Shown piece after piece: positions 29,104 to 37,093 of a DNA stretch of 64,000 nt. This DNA comes from Nannocystis pusilla. Lineage in GTDB: Bacteria; Myxococcota_A; Polyangia; Nannocystales; Nannocystaceae. A program made the translations under genes and the position numbers. The stretch is taken from contig NZ_JAIRAU010000027.1 of assembly GCF_020073745.1 (NCBI RefSeq), positions 514,001 through 578,000 of the forward strand, in the 5' to 3' direction. Below the pieces are notes generated by a model. The model worked only from the letters and a program-made list of their open reading frames with translations. It was not told the DNA's origin and searched no databases. The stretch's first letter is position 1. Each line of letters opens with the position of its first letter.

Positions 29104-30168
29104 GTGCAGAGTGTCGGCATTCGCGTTTACTCGGATCCTTATATCGTCACAGTTCCGGATGACCAAGATGAAGGCTCAGTCTTGAGATGGCTAGCCTCCT
29201 TCGAGGCATGGATTTCAGAAATCGAGTTCTTGCCCGAAGTTTGGTACTGCTTCGCGGAGTGCGCACTTCAACTGTTGGAAAATGATCTCTTTCCCAGCTT
29301 TGATAGGCTCAGAATTCTGCAGCGGAAGCATAACCTAGACATAAACATCAAGCGTCTCGCTGCTGCCGCTTTGAAGTTCTTCCAGACGCATTCGCGTGAT
29401 TATCTGAATGCCTGTGCGATCCGTGAAGTGCTTGCGGATCTGCAAAGCCAGCCCGCAGTACTCGTTGAGCGAAATCCGACTTGTACGCGAAGGAAGTTCA
29501 TGGATGCGCTGGAAGTAATTGCTGTTGATGAGCATCTGCGTGGTGGGGGCGGATTAATTGCTACCATGTGCTCACCTGAAATTTCAGATCTAACTTCAAT
29601 CTCAGCCGTGGGTTACGTTGATAGTTGTTCCCCGGAGGATGTTGGATCAAGTGCGTTCGCTCGTGAGATTAGCGTGACGATTCCAGTCGTCCAGAGTCCG
29701 ACGGGGATCGGAGCGGCATTCTCTTTTCGGGCCGCTTTCCTGCTTGGCGCGAATTTTGTTGCCCGAGTGATTGCTTCATGCGTGGCAGACGTTGAAGGTC
29801 AGCCCCTTGAATTTGTGGTGTACAACAATTTTGCGAATTCTGTGCGCGGCTTGGGATTGCTTGCTAACGACGGTCACCTGGTTAAAATCGTCCGAATGTG
29901 CGTGGCCGTGGTTGTTGACGATACCAGGAGGCTTAGTAACTCTTATAATTTGAGGCCTCTTAGAGAGAGCGCGGCTGCGAATGCTGCGCAGAGGCGACGA
30001 ACGTTTGATAAAGCATCAGCGTGGCGCTTGACGGTGATAGCGGAAGGGATAGGCATTCGGGCGCACTACTGGCGGGGGTACAATGCAGTCACAAAGAGGT
30101 CTTTCATCGAGTTCGTCAGTCTGCTCCGAAAACATGACCCAGAAGATATTCTGGAGTCAGATATTTGA
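29104..30168 (+). CDS. Unknown partner protein of the island ATPase (candidate effector)
   Basis: I do not recognise this 354-residue protein. It begins with GTG (MQSVGIRVYSDPYIVTV). A perfect GGAGGTGA Shine-Dalgarno overlaps the ATPase stop codon, so the two are coupled. The N-terminal 130 residues are helical (LRWLASFEAWISEIEFLPEVWYCF). The middle has a Gly-rich loop GGGGLIATMCSPE and the segment SPTGIGAAFSFRAAFLLGANFVARVIASC, which is a helix rather than a membrane span. The C-terminus contains RRRTFDKASAWRLTVIAEG and RAHYWRGYN. No HNH, PD-(D/E)XK, TOPRIM or TIR motif is visible. Low GC like its partner. Its role as an effector or sensor in defence is inference. Confidence 0.85.
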   Translation: MQSVGIRVYSDPYIVTVPDDQDEGSVLRWLASFEAWISEIEFLPEVWYCFAECALQLLENDLFPSFDRLRILQRKHNLDINIKRLAAAALKFFQTHSRDYLNACAIREVLADLQSQPAVLVERNPTCTRRKFMDALEVIAVDEHLRGGGGLIATMCSPEISDLTSISAVGYVDSCSPEDVGSSAFAREISVTIPVVQSPTGIGAAFSFRAAFLLGANFVARVIASCVADVEGQPLEFVVYNNFANSVRGLGLLANDGHLVKIVRMCVAVVVDDTRRLSNSYNLRPLRESAAANAAQRRRTFDKASAWRLTVIAEGIGIRAHYWRGYNAVTKRSFIEFVSLLRKHDPEDILESDI

Positions 30169-30373
30169 GAGTGCGCGTGCGGCGAACCGCGTCGAGTGAT
30201 CGCTGCTGTTCGTGGGTCGAGGAGTTCGGGTCAACATGTGACCGACGAGCAACGAGCAACGTGGATAGTGTGGCGGAGAATTGGGAACTAGCGAGGGCTG
30301 CTCGAAATTGTCCGATCGTGGCACTGGTGCGCACGCGGCGTGCGATTCGGTCAGGTGTCGGCGCGCCGCCGGC

Positions 30374-32473
30374 TCAGGCGACGCCGAGGGAGCGCAGCAG
30401 CAGCGTGCGGATGCCGACGAGGTCGGCGTCAATGCGCTCGCGCGGGTGGGCGGCCGCGGGGCCGTGCGGGACGGTGCGCAGCTGCCCGGCCGCGGTCACG
30501 TAGGTGACGCAGGTCGAGGAGCGGTTGCCGCGGAGCATGACGAGGGCCTCGGCGAGGATCGATGTCTGGTCTTCTAGACAGGGTATGAAGGACATGTCCC
30601 CCCAGACAGGTAAGTTTCGGGCAGCGGCGGCGTCGGAGACGAGGCCGGGGGCGTGGCCGCGCAGGTGGTCGAAGGCGCGGGCGAGGCCGGCCGCGTCGCC
30701 GCGGGCGGCGTGGACGAGGCCGAGCTCGACCCACGCGCCGGCGCGGGCGGGGTGGCTGACGACGGCGTGCTCGAGGTCGGCGAGGGCGCCCGCGAGGTCG
30801 CCGGTGGCCGCGCGGGCGCCGGCGCGGTGGGCGTAGACGGCCGGGCCGACGGTGCCGCGCATCCGGGCGATGCCGGCGGCCGACACGGCGAGGGCGCCGG
30901 CGGAGTCGCCTGTCCGATGGGCCAGGAGGGTGAGGCCGACGTAGGCCCAGCGGGTCCGCGGGTTGACGGCGATCGCGGCCTCGAGGTCGGCGCGCGCGCC
31001 GGCGTCGTCGCCGAGCCACAGCCGCAGCTCGCCGCGGTGGGCCAGCGGCAGCGACGAGCGCGGCCAGCGGGCGCAGGCGGCGTCGAGCAGGGCGAGGGCG
31101 CGGGCCGGCTCGGCGCTGCGGATCGTCTGCAGCGCCTGGCGCGAGGCGTGGCGCACACCTGTCCTCGTGGACACGCGCTTCAGGACATGTCCGTCGTGAT
31201 AGGTGGCGAACGCGGAGCGGTTGCAGCCCATGCGCGCGAGGGCGTCGCGCGTGGCGGCCACCAGCGGGCCCTGGCGGTCGTCGGCGAGCGCGGCGGCGCC
31301 GAGCGGCGAGACCTCGGCGAGGGCCTCGGCGAACTCCTCGATCTGGCGCGGGTTGACGGCTGCGTCGGGGGCAGGGCGCTCGCCGGCGGCGGCGAGGAAG
31401 CGCAGCATCCAGGCGGCGAACAGGTAGCCGTCGCCGATCGCGGTCGCGCGGGTCAGCGCGGCGTGGGCCGGCTCCCAGGCGCCGCGGCGGATCAGCGCCT
31501 CGGCGCGCGACAGCTCGGCGGCCGGGTCGGGGGCGCTGCAGGCGGCCTCGAGCTCGGCGAGGGCGCGCGCGACGTCGCCGTCGGCGAGGGCGATCTGGCC
31601 GCGGAGCCGGCGGGCGCCGGCGCGGCCGAGCGCGCCAGGGGCCGCGTCGGCGCGGGCCAGCGCGGCCTCACGATCGCCTGTCCACAGGGACATGTCCGCG
31701 AGGGCGAGCGCGACGGCGGCGTCGTGCGGGGCCGCCTGCAGCGCGAGCTCGCCGTGGCGCTGCGCGCCGGCGAGGTCGCCGGTCTCGAGCAGGGCGAACA
31801 GGGCGGCGCGGTGGTAGAGGCCGGCGTCGGCGGCGGGGGCCAGGCGGACGGCGGCCGCGACCTCGGCGGCGCAGGCCTCGTCGTGGCCGGCGCGGGCCAG
31901 GGCCGCCGCCAGCTCCATGCGCAGCTTGGCCGACTCGGGGGCGCGCTGCAGGCCGCGGCGGGCGGCGGCGATGGCCGGCTCGAGATCGCCGCCGCGCAGG
32001 TGCATCTGCGCCTCGAAGGCGTCCCACGCCGGATCGGTGGGATCGGCGGCGCGGCCGGTGGCGATCGCCGCCGCGACCTCGCGCTCCCACCCGAGCGCGC
32101 TGGCGTAGCCGATCGCGCGGGTGGCCGCGGCCCGGGTGGCGGCGGGGGCGGCCCGCGCGGCGGCGGCGAGGGCGTCGAGGCTGCGCTGGTAGTCGTGGGT
32201 GGCGCGCAGGACGGCGGCGGCGGCGAGGGCCACGGCGGCGTCGTCCGACCTGTCCTTGAGAGCAGCTTCGGCGACGGCCCGGGCCTGGGCCAGCCGGCCG
32301 GCTCGCGCCAGCGCGGTGGCCCGCAGCAGGGCCCCGCGGGCGCCGAGGCGCGGCTCGTCGGCGTCGAGGTCGCCGGCGTCGAGCGCGGCTTGCAGGCGGC
32401 GGGCCAGCGGCGGGCCGGGGCGGCGCGTCACCACGACCGGCGGCTCCTGCTCGACGAACGCGGCGGCGAGCAC
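30374..32473 (-). CDS. Large TPR protein coupled to a radical SAM gene
   Basis: This 699-residue protein begins at a GTG six bases beyond the radical SAM stop, giving VLAAAFVEQEPPVVV. Nearly the whole length is TPR units of 34 residues (ALARAGRLAQARAVAEAALK, AALFALLETGDLAGAQRHGELALQ, HRGELRLWLGDDAGARADLEAAI). Two non-TPR inserts stand out: NPRQIEEFAEALAEVSPLG in the middle, and the end, VMLRGNRSSTCVTYVTAAGQLRTV. Several dispersed-repeat copies are translated within it, giving odd stretches such as YHDGHVLKRVSTRTG and NLPVWGDMSFIPCLEDQ. It most likely works with the upstream radical SAM enzyme, perhaps binding its peptide or protein substrate (inference). Confidence 0.82.
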   Translation of the reverse strand: MLAAAFVEQEPPVVVTRRPGPPLARRLQAALDAGDLDADEPRLGARGALLRATALARAGRLAQARAVAEAALKDRSDDAAVALAAAAVLRATHDYQRSLDALAAAARAAPAATRAAATRAIGYASALGWEREVAAAIATGRAADPTDPAWDAFEAQMHLRGGDLEPAIAAARRGLQRAPESAKLRMELAAALARAGHDEACAAEVAAAVRLAPAADAGLYHRAALFALLETGDLAGAQRHGELALQAAPHDAAVALALADMSLWTGDREAALARADAAPGALGRAGARRLRGQIALADGDVARALAELEAACSAPDPAAELSRAEALIRRGAWEPAHAALTRATAIGDGYLFAAWMLRFLAAAGERPAPDAAVNPRQIEEFAEALAEVSPLGAAALADDRQGPLVAATRDALARMGCNRSAFATYHDGHVLKRVSTRTGVRHASRQALQTIRSAEPARALALLDAACARWPRSSLPLAHRGELRLWLGDDAGARADLEAAIAVNPRTRWAYVGLTLLAHRTGDSAGALAVSAAGIARMRGTVGPAVYAHRAGARAATGDLAGALADLEHAVVSHPARAGAWVELGLVHAARGDAAGLARAFDHLRGHAPGLVSDAAAARNLPVWGDMSFIPCLEDQTSILAEALVMLRGNRSSTCVTYVTAAGQLRTVPHGPAAAHPRERIDADLVGIRTLLLRSLGVA
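30563..30613. repeat. Dispersed repeat inside the TPR gene, 3' part
   Basis: GATGTCTGGTCTTCTAGACAGG and AAGGACATGTCCCCCCAGACAGGT lie in tandem. The first is an inverted pair with a TCTAGA centre, the second combines the perfect GGACATGTCC with a following AGACAGGT arm. Translated on the reverse strand it gives VWGDMSFIPCLEDQTSI. Confidence 0.7.
31157..31203. repeat. Dispersed repeat inside the TPR gene, middle
   Basis: ACCTGTCCTCGTGGACACG is an inverted pair (TGTCC-TCGT-GGACA), and AGGACATGTCCG plus GTGATAGGT follow after eight bases. Translated on the reverse strand it gives YHDGHVLKRVSTRTG. Confidence 0.7.
31677..31700. repeat. Dispersed repeat inside the TPR gene, third copy
   Basis: GCCTGTCCACAGGGACATGTCC is an inverted pair: CCTGTCC and GGACATG around a four-base ACAG loop. 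It encodes ADMSLWTGD on the reverse strand and falls between TPR units. Confidence 0.65.
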
Positions 32474-32497
32474 ATGGCTCAGGGGACAGGTCGCATG
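32471..32497. repeat. Dispersed repeat at the radical SAM stop / TPR start junction
   Basis: CACATGGCTCAGGGGACAGGTCGCATGG spans the radical SAM stop codon and the GTG start of the TPR gene. On the transcribed strand it reads ACCTGTCCCCTGAGCCATGTG, an ACCTGTCC arm followed by a CCATGTG arm. It may have shaped the junction of the two reading frames. Confidence 0.6.
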
Positions 32498-34455
32498 GCG
32501 GCGAACCCGTGGGCGCGCACGTAGTTGATGTGCATGCCCTTGCAGCCATGGTCGAACGAACATGTCTTGCAGCGCAGGCTCTTGACCTGGAAGCCGTCGT
32601 CGATGAAGCGGCGGGCGTAGCGGAAGATCTCGAGGCCGCCGTCGGGGCCGAGCTGGGCGGCGTCGAACACCGCCGGGCGGGCGCGCGGGGGCCGGCCGAG
32701 CACGCAGGCGGGGACGCCCTCGACGGGGACGGGGGGGCGGAAGGCGGCGAAGAAGGCCGGGAGGTCGAGGTCGAGCGCGGCCGACTCGGTCAGGCGCTCG
32801 CGCGCGGGCTGGCGCAGGACCAGGCGCGCCGGGGCCTGCGCCAGGGCCAGCAGCCACGGCTCGGCGGCGCGCGACAGCAGGAGGACGACGTCGAGGTCGA
32901 GCTCGGCGGCCAGCAGGGCCTCGGCCGCCGCCGGGTCGGCGACGACGACGCGGGTCACGCGCTTGCCGGCGAGGGTGAGCGGCTGGCCTTCAGGACCTGG
33001 TGCATGGGACATGTCCGAAAGGCGGGCGAGCAAGGCGGTCGGGTCGGCGAGCTCGAGCTCGATCTCGGGGACGGCGGGGAACTCGGCGGCCAGGGCCTCG
33101 GCGGCGGCCAGGTCGGGCGCGACCAGCCACAGGGCGCGCGGGCGGGCGGCCGCGGCGAGGGCGCGAGCGTCGAGGCGCGGGCGGGCCGGGGCCTGGGGCA
33201 CGGGCGGGCCGGCGCCGAGCAGCGGCAGGCGCAGGCGGCGGGGCGGGGCGGGCTCGGTCTCTTCGGACATGTTGTCGTGGACATGTCCGGAGAGACCGGT
33301 CGTTCGCGCGGCGCGGGCCTCGGCCATGCCGGCGGCGGCCTCGTCGGCGGTGCCGTCGGCCGCGAGGTCGGGCATGTCTTTCAAAGCATGTCCCGGGGGA
33401 TCGGCGGCGAGGGCCCGCTCGGCCAGGACGCGGCGCAGGCGGGCGGCGGCGTGCTGGCGGCTGGCCGGGTCGCCGCCGTAGGCGACGGGGGCGTGGCTGT
33501 CGGCGCCGGCGTCGACGCGGAGGACCTCGAAGGTGCGGCCGGCGAGCTGGGCCCGGACCTCGTCGAGGCGGTCGCACAGCGGCTCGAGGTAGCAGTGCTT
33601 GCACCGCTCGGGGGCGCGGCAGTCGAGCGGGATGTCGTGCTCGAGCAGCAGCGCGTACTCCTCCTTGCGCCCGCGGACCTCCTCGATCAGCTTGTGCGGG
33701 TCTTGAATGAGGTCCTCGAAGCCCTCGAGGTGCTGCGGCGGGAAGCGGTTGAGCCACACGTGCACGCCCGGCTTGCGGGCGTAGGCGAAGGCCTCGAGCA
33801 GGTAGGGCCGCATGGCCTCGAGGTCGTAGAAGAGGACCTCGCGGCCCTCGCTGTAGGCGCGGCCGAACGGGATGACGTGCAGCAGGTCGAACTCCCGCAC
33901 GCCCATGGCGGTGAAGGTGGCCATGAGCTCGGGCAGCTGGCGCACGTTGCCGCGGTTGACGCAGACGTCGATGTTGACGACCGGGCGGCCGTCGGCCAGG
34001 GCGCCGCGCAGGCCCTTGACCTCCTCGTCGAAGGCGCCCCTGGTGCCGACGAGGGCGTCGTGGATCCGGGCGTTGGGGCCGTGGATCGAGAACGTGATCT
34101 CGCCGAGGCCGGCGTCGAGGGCGGCCCGCAGGAACTCGGGATAGGCGAACATGCGCCCGTTGGTGACGGTCTGGATCTTGCGATACCCGGCCCGCCGCCC
34201 GAGGCGCACGAAGTCGACGAAGTTGGGGTGGATGGTGGGCTCGCCGCCCGAGAGGATCAGGCGGGTGGCGCCGCGCCGGCGACCGTCGAGGATCTGGGCC
34301 TTGATCTCCTCGCGGTCGCGGTTGGTGCCGTCGTGCGTGTGCGCGTCGAGGCAGAACACGCAGCGGTCGTTGCAGTCGAAGGTCAGCCGGACCCAGTTGC
34401 GCCGCTCGTGCGCGGCCTCTTCGTGCTGCACCGCGGTGGCCGGGAGGGCGTCCAT
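32479..34455 (-). CDS. Radical SAM enzyme with C-terminal Cys cluster
   Basis: This 658-residue protein has the CxxxCxxC 4Fe-4S motif CNDRCVFC (C28, C32, C35) in NWVRLTFDCNDRCVFCLDA. The barrel follows with SGGEPTIHPNF, TVTNGRMFAYP, FSIHGPNARIHDALVGT and VNIDVCVNRGN. After the barrel, CRAPERCKHCYLEPLC gives a first extra Cys set. Near residue 625 a second set, LRCKTCSFDHGCKG followed by MHINYVRAHGF, looks SPASM-like and binds auxiliary clusters. Between them lies a low-complexity linker carrying at least three dispersed-repeat copies. Start is the Met before ALPATAVQH; the longer frame is Arg-rich. The enzyme probably modifies a peptide or protein; no precursor gene is obvious. Confidence 0.9.
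   Translation of the reverse strand: MDALPATAVQHEEAAHERRNWVRLTFDCNDRCVFCLDAHTHDGTNRDREEIKAQILDGRRRGATRLILSGGEPTIHPNFVDFVRLGRRAGYRKIQTVTNGRMFAYPEFLRAALDAGLGEITFSIHGPNARIHDALVGTRGAFDEEVKGLRGALADGRPVVNIDVCVNRGNVRQLPELMATFTAMGVREFDLLHVIPFGRAYSEGREVLFYDLEAMRPYLLEAFAYARKPGVHVWLNRFPPQHLEGFEDLIQDPHKLIEEVRGRKEEYALLLEHDIPLDCRAPERCKHCYLEPLCDRLDEVRAQLAGRTFEVLRVDAGADSHAPVAYGGDPASRQHAAARLRRVLAERALAADPPGHALKDMPDLAADGTADEAAAGMAEARAARTTGLSGHVHDNMSEETEPAPPRRLRLPLLGAGPPVPQAPARPRLDARALAAAARPRALWLVAPDLAAAEALAAEFPAVPEIELELADPTALLARLSDMSHAPGPEGQPLTLAGKRVTRVVVADPAAAEALLAAELDLDVVLLLSRAAEPWLLALAQAPARLVLRQPARERLTESAALDLDLPAFFAAFRPPVPVEGVPACVLGRPPRARPAVFDAAQLGPDGGLEIFRYARRFIDDGFQVKSLRCKTCSFDHGCKGMHINYVRAHGFAAMRPVP
32987..33022. 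repeat. Dispersed repeat inside the radical SAM linker, copy A
   Basis: CCTTCAGGACCTGGTGCATGGGACATGTCCGAAAGG contains AGGACCTGG, GCATGGGACATGTCC and flanking AAGG/CCTT, so it can fold into a longer stem (CCTT...AAGG outer, GGAC core). Translated it gives RLSDMSHAPGPEGQ. Confidence 0.65.
33261..33302. repeat. Dispersed repeat inside the radical SAM linker, copy B
   Basis: CTTCGGACATGTTGTCGTGGACATGTCCGGAG holds two GGACATGT units in direct order about 15 bases apart, then GAGACCGGTCG. The outer CGGACATG / CATGTCCG arms pair across a central TTGTCGTGGA. Translated it gives GLSGHVHDNMSEE. Confidence 0.7.
33370..33397. repeat. Dispersed repeat inside the radical SAM linker, copy C
   Basis: GGGCATGTCTTTCAAAGCATGTCCCGG reads as a GGGCATG arm and a CATGTCCC arm around a TCTTTCAAAG centre. 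Translated it gives PPGHALKDMPDLA. Three copies within 400 bases make this linker the densest intragenic site in the window. Confidence 0.65.
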
Positions 34456-34513
34456 TCCCGGCCAGGGTACCCGTCGCCCCGCGCGCGCCGCAAGCGTGCT
34501 ATCGTCGCCGACC

Positions 34514-36877
34514 GTGCGCCCCGGCCGCGTCCTCGTCGTCCATCCGCCCGTGTCGGTGGCGCGAGACTTCATCGATTACCCGTACTTCATCGACCTCGGG
34601 GCGGTCCAGCTGGCGGCGGTGCTCGAGGCCGAGGGCACGGCCTGCGACCTCGTCGACGCCTACGCGCTGCCCGGGGCGGGGCTCGAGTGGCGCAGCGACG
34701 GGCGCGCGCACCTCGGGGCGTCGGTGGCGGCGACGCTGGCCGCGTGCCCGCGCGAGGCGGCGGCGATCGTGGTGGCGGTCACGCCGTTCCACCGCCCGCC
34801 GGCCCGCGACGACCTCCTCGGCGACCTCCTCGCCGGGCTGCGCGCGCACCACGGGCCGGAGGTGCCGATCGTGCTGGCCGATTGCTACCAGTCGGGGCAG
34901 CACTACGTGGCCGCGCCCGCGCTGCTCGCCAGCTACCCGGAGGCCGACGCGTACGTGCAATTCGAGGCCGAGCGCACGGTGCCGGCGCTGCTGCGGGCGT
35001 ACCTCGCCGGCGGGCCGGCGCCGCGCGGGCTCCACCGCGGCGAGCAAGCTGTCCTCGAGGACCTGCCCGTTCCGGCCTGGTCGAAGGTTGACCTCGACGC
35101 GTACCACGAGTTCCGCGCGGCGGTGGTCCGCGGGCTCGGCCGCGGCGGCTGGGCGTTCCCGATCGACGGCCGCACGCTGCCGGCGGTGACGAGCCGCGGC
35201 TGCCCGTTCACGTGCGCCCACTGCAGCTCGAACCCCGACACCCCGCCGGGGCGGCCGAAGACGCAGCGGCGCCACTCGCGGGCCGGGCTGCGGCGGCTGC
35301 TCGGCGCGCTCCGCGGCGAGCACGCGGCCGAGCGGGTGTTCGTGCTCGACGAGCTGATCAACGTCCACCCCGCGCACTTCGACCATGTCCTCGAGGACAT
35401 CCGCGAGCTCGGCCTGCGCTTCGAGCTGCCGAACGGGCTGCGCGCCGACTACCTCGAGCCGCGCCACCTGGAGGCGATGCGCGGGCGGATCACGACGCTG
35501 AGCGTGAGCGCCGAGAGCGGGGTCCAGCGCGTGGTCGACGAGGTGGTCGGCAAGCGCCTCGACCTGGCGGCGATCGTGCGCGCGGCCGAGTCGGCGGCGG
35601 CGGCCGGGGTGCCGCTGATGATCCACTACATCATCGGCCAGCCCGGCGAGTCGGCGGCGGAGATCAACCAGACGCTGAGCTTCGCGCTGGACCTGTGGGA
35701 CAGGTTCAAGGCGTGGCCGGCGGTGCAGTTCGCGACGCCGCTGCCGGGCACGCGGCTGGCCCGCTCGCTGCCGCTGGCGCCGCCGCCGGCCGATCACGAC
35801 TGGGGGCCGCGGTTCCAGCGGGCGCCGACCGGGGCGACGGTGCCGGCCGAGCTGCTGGAAAAATTCCGCTGGACCTTCGAGCAGCGGCTGCAGGCGTCGC
35901 AGGGGCCGCGCAAGCTGGTGATGAACGCGACCTACGCGTGCAACAACCACTGCAGCTTCTGCGCGGTGGGCACGCGCTCGCAGCTGCACGGCGACGGCGA
36001 GCGACTGCGCGAGCAGCTGGCCCACTACCGCAAGCAGGGCGTCGAGCTGCTCGACATCGACGGCGGCGAGCCGACGCTCCACCCCGACCTGCTGGGGCTC
36101 ATCCGCCACGCGCGCGCGCTCGGCTACCGCGCGGTCAACGTGACGACCAACGGCCGGCTGTGCGCCTACGAGGCGTTCGCGGCCCGCCTGGTCAACTCGG
36201 GGCTGTCGTCGCTGCTGTTCAGCGTGCACGGGGCCGACGCCCGCACGCACGCGCAGAACGTCGGGGTCGCCGAGGCCTTCGAGCAGACGCTGGCGGGGGT
36301 GCGCAACGCGGTCCGCCTGGCGCCCCGCGGGGTCGAGCTCGGGATGAACGTGACGATCACCAAGCACAACGAGGCGCAGCTGGCGGGGATCACCGAGCTG
36401 GCGTGGTCGCTCGGGCTGCGCTGGGTGAACTATCAATTCTTGACGCCGTTCGGCCGGGCGACGGCGATGCTGGCCCCCGACACGGCGAGCGCGGCGGCGT
36501 CGCTGCGCGCGGTGATCGAGGCGTGGCAGGCGCGGATGAAGCTGCAGATCATCAACCTGCCGTTCTGCTTCATGCCGGGGCACGAATCATTGATGCAGGG
36601 CGACCTCGGCAAGCTCGAGCGCCACATGGCGTTCGTCAACAACGAGACGGTCAACCTGGCGCAGTACCTGGCCGAACGCCGGGTGCGCAAGCCGGTGTGC
36701 GCGTCGTGCCCCCACGCGTGCTTCTGCGGGGGGTTCTACGAGCTCGACGAGGTGCCCGAGCCGCCGTGGCTGATCGCGCCGGAGGACCTGGTGCGGCCGC
36801 TGGCCGATCCGCGGCGCCACGAGTCGGTGCCGGCGGAGCTGCGCGAGCGCCTGCGCAAGCGCGCGGAGTCGACGTGA
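34514..36877 (+). CDS. B12-binding-type twin radical SAM protein
   Basis: This 787-residue protein starts at GTG (VRPGRVLVVHPPVSVARDF), 58 bases from the divergent radical SAM gene. Residues 1-170 look like a cobalamin-binding Rossmann domain (FIDLGAVQLAAVLEAEG, VLADCYQSGQHYVA). A first radical SAM domain carries CPFTCAHC (C230, C234, C237), then SVSAESGVQRVVDEVVG and MIHYIIGQPGES. A second radical SAM domain begins with CNNHCSFC (C476, C480, C483), then DIDGGEPTLHPDL, VTTNGRLCAYEAF and SVHGADARTHAQN. The end has VCASCPHACFCGG, an auxiliary cluster site. Two complete radical SAM halves in one chain are unusual. It probably cooperates with the single-domain enzyme next door (inference). Confidence 0.9.
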   Translation: MRPGRVLVVHPPVSVARDFIDYPYFIDLGAVQLAAVLEAEGTACDLVDAYALPGAGLEWRSDGRAHLGASVAATLAACPREAAAIVVAVTPFHRPPARDDLLGDLLAGLRAHHGPEVPIVLADCYQSGQHYVAAPALLASYPEADAYVQFEAERTVPALLRAYLAGGPAPRGLHRGEQAVLEDLPVPAWSKVDLDAYHEFRAAVVRGLGRGGWAFPIDGRTLPAVTSRGCPFTCAHCSSNPDTPPGRPKTQRRHSRAGLRRLLGALRGEHAAERVFVLDELINVHPAHFDHVLEDIRELGLRFELPNGLRADYLEPRHLEAMRGRITTLSVSAESGVQRVVDEVVGKRLDLAAIVRAAESAAAAGVPLMIHYIIGQPGESAAEINQTLSFALDLWDRFKAWPAVQFATPLPGTRLARSLPLAPPPADHDWGPRFQRAPTGATVPAELLEKFRWTFEQRLQASQGPRKLVMNATYACNNHCSFCAVGTRSQLHGDGERLREQLAHYRKQGVELLDIDGGEPTLHPDLLGLIRHARALGYRAVNVTTNGRLCAYEAFAARLVNSGLSSLLFSVHGADARTHAQNVGVAEAFEQTLAGVRNAVRLAPRGVELGMNVTITKHNEAQLAGITELAWSLGLRWVNYQFLTPFGRATAMLAPDTASAAASLRAVIEAWQARMKLQIINLPFCFMPGHESLMQGDLGKLERHMAFVNNETVNLAQYLAERRVRKPVCASCPHACFCGGFYELDEVPEPPWLIAPEDLVRPLADPRRHESVPAELRERLRKRAEST
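35048..35069. repeat. Dispersed repeat inside the twin radical SAM gene
   Basis: GCTGTCCTCGAGGACCTGCCCG is an inverted pair, TGTCCTCGAGGACC, with a perfect GTCCTCGAGGAC palindrome in the middle. It encodes EQAVLEDLPVPAW in the linker between the B12-type domain and the first radical SAM domain. Confidence 0.5.
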
Positions 36878-37065
36878 ACGCCGAGGGCGAAGGGCTGGTG
36901 TGCCCGCGCTGCGGCTGTCCGGAAGTGCAGGTGACACCGGGCCGCGCGAGCGCGTGCGCGCCGCTGCCGGCGCCCGAGCTGCTGCGCTGCCCGCAGTGCG
37001 AGAACACGGGGACGCGGCTCGGGCTGCGCGGGCGGCCGATCGTGCGCTGGGACCACGATTCCTGA
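36874..37065 (+). CDS. Small zinc-ribbon protein
   Basis: This 63-residue protein starts at the GTG overlapping the radical SAM stop (GTGA), so the two are translationally coupled. It has CPRCGC at 10-15 and CPQC at 39-42, with a single Cys28 between, a rubredoxin-like or zinc-ribbon arrangement with two knuckles. The rest is a short linker and a GLRGRPIVRWDHD tail. It may be a metal-binding helper of the twin radical SAM protein (inference from coupling). It is too short for most gene finders and may have been missed. Confidence 0.72.
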   Translation: MNAEGEGLVCPRCGCPEVQVTPGRASACAPLPAPELLRCPQCENTGTRLGLRGRPIVRWDHDS

Positions 37066-37093
37066 GGCGCGGGCGGGCACGACGTCGTCCGCT

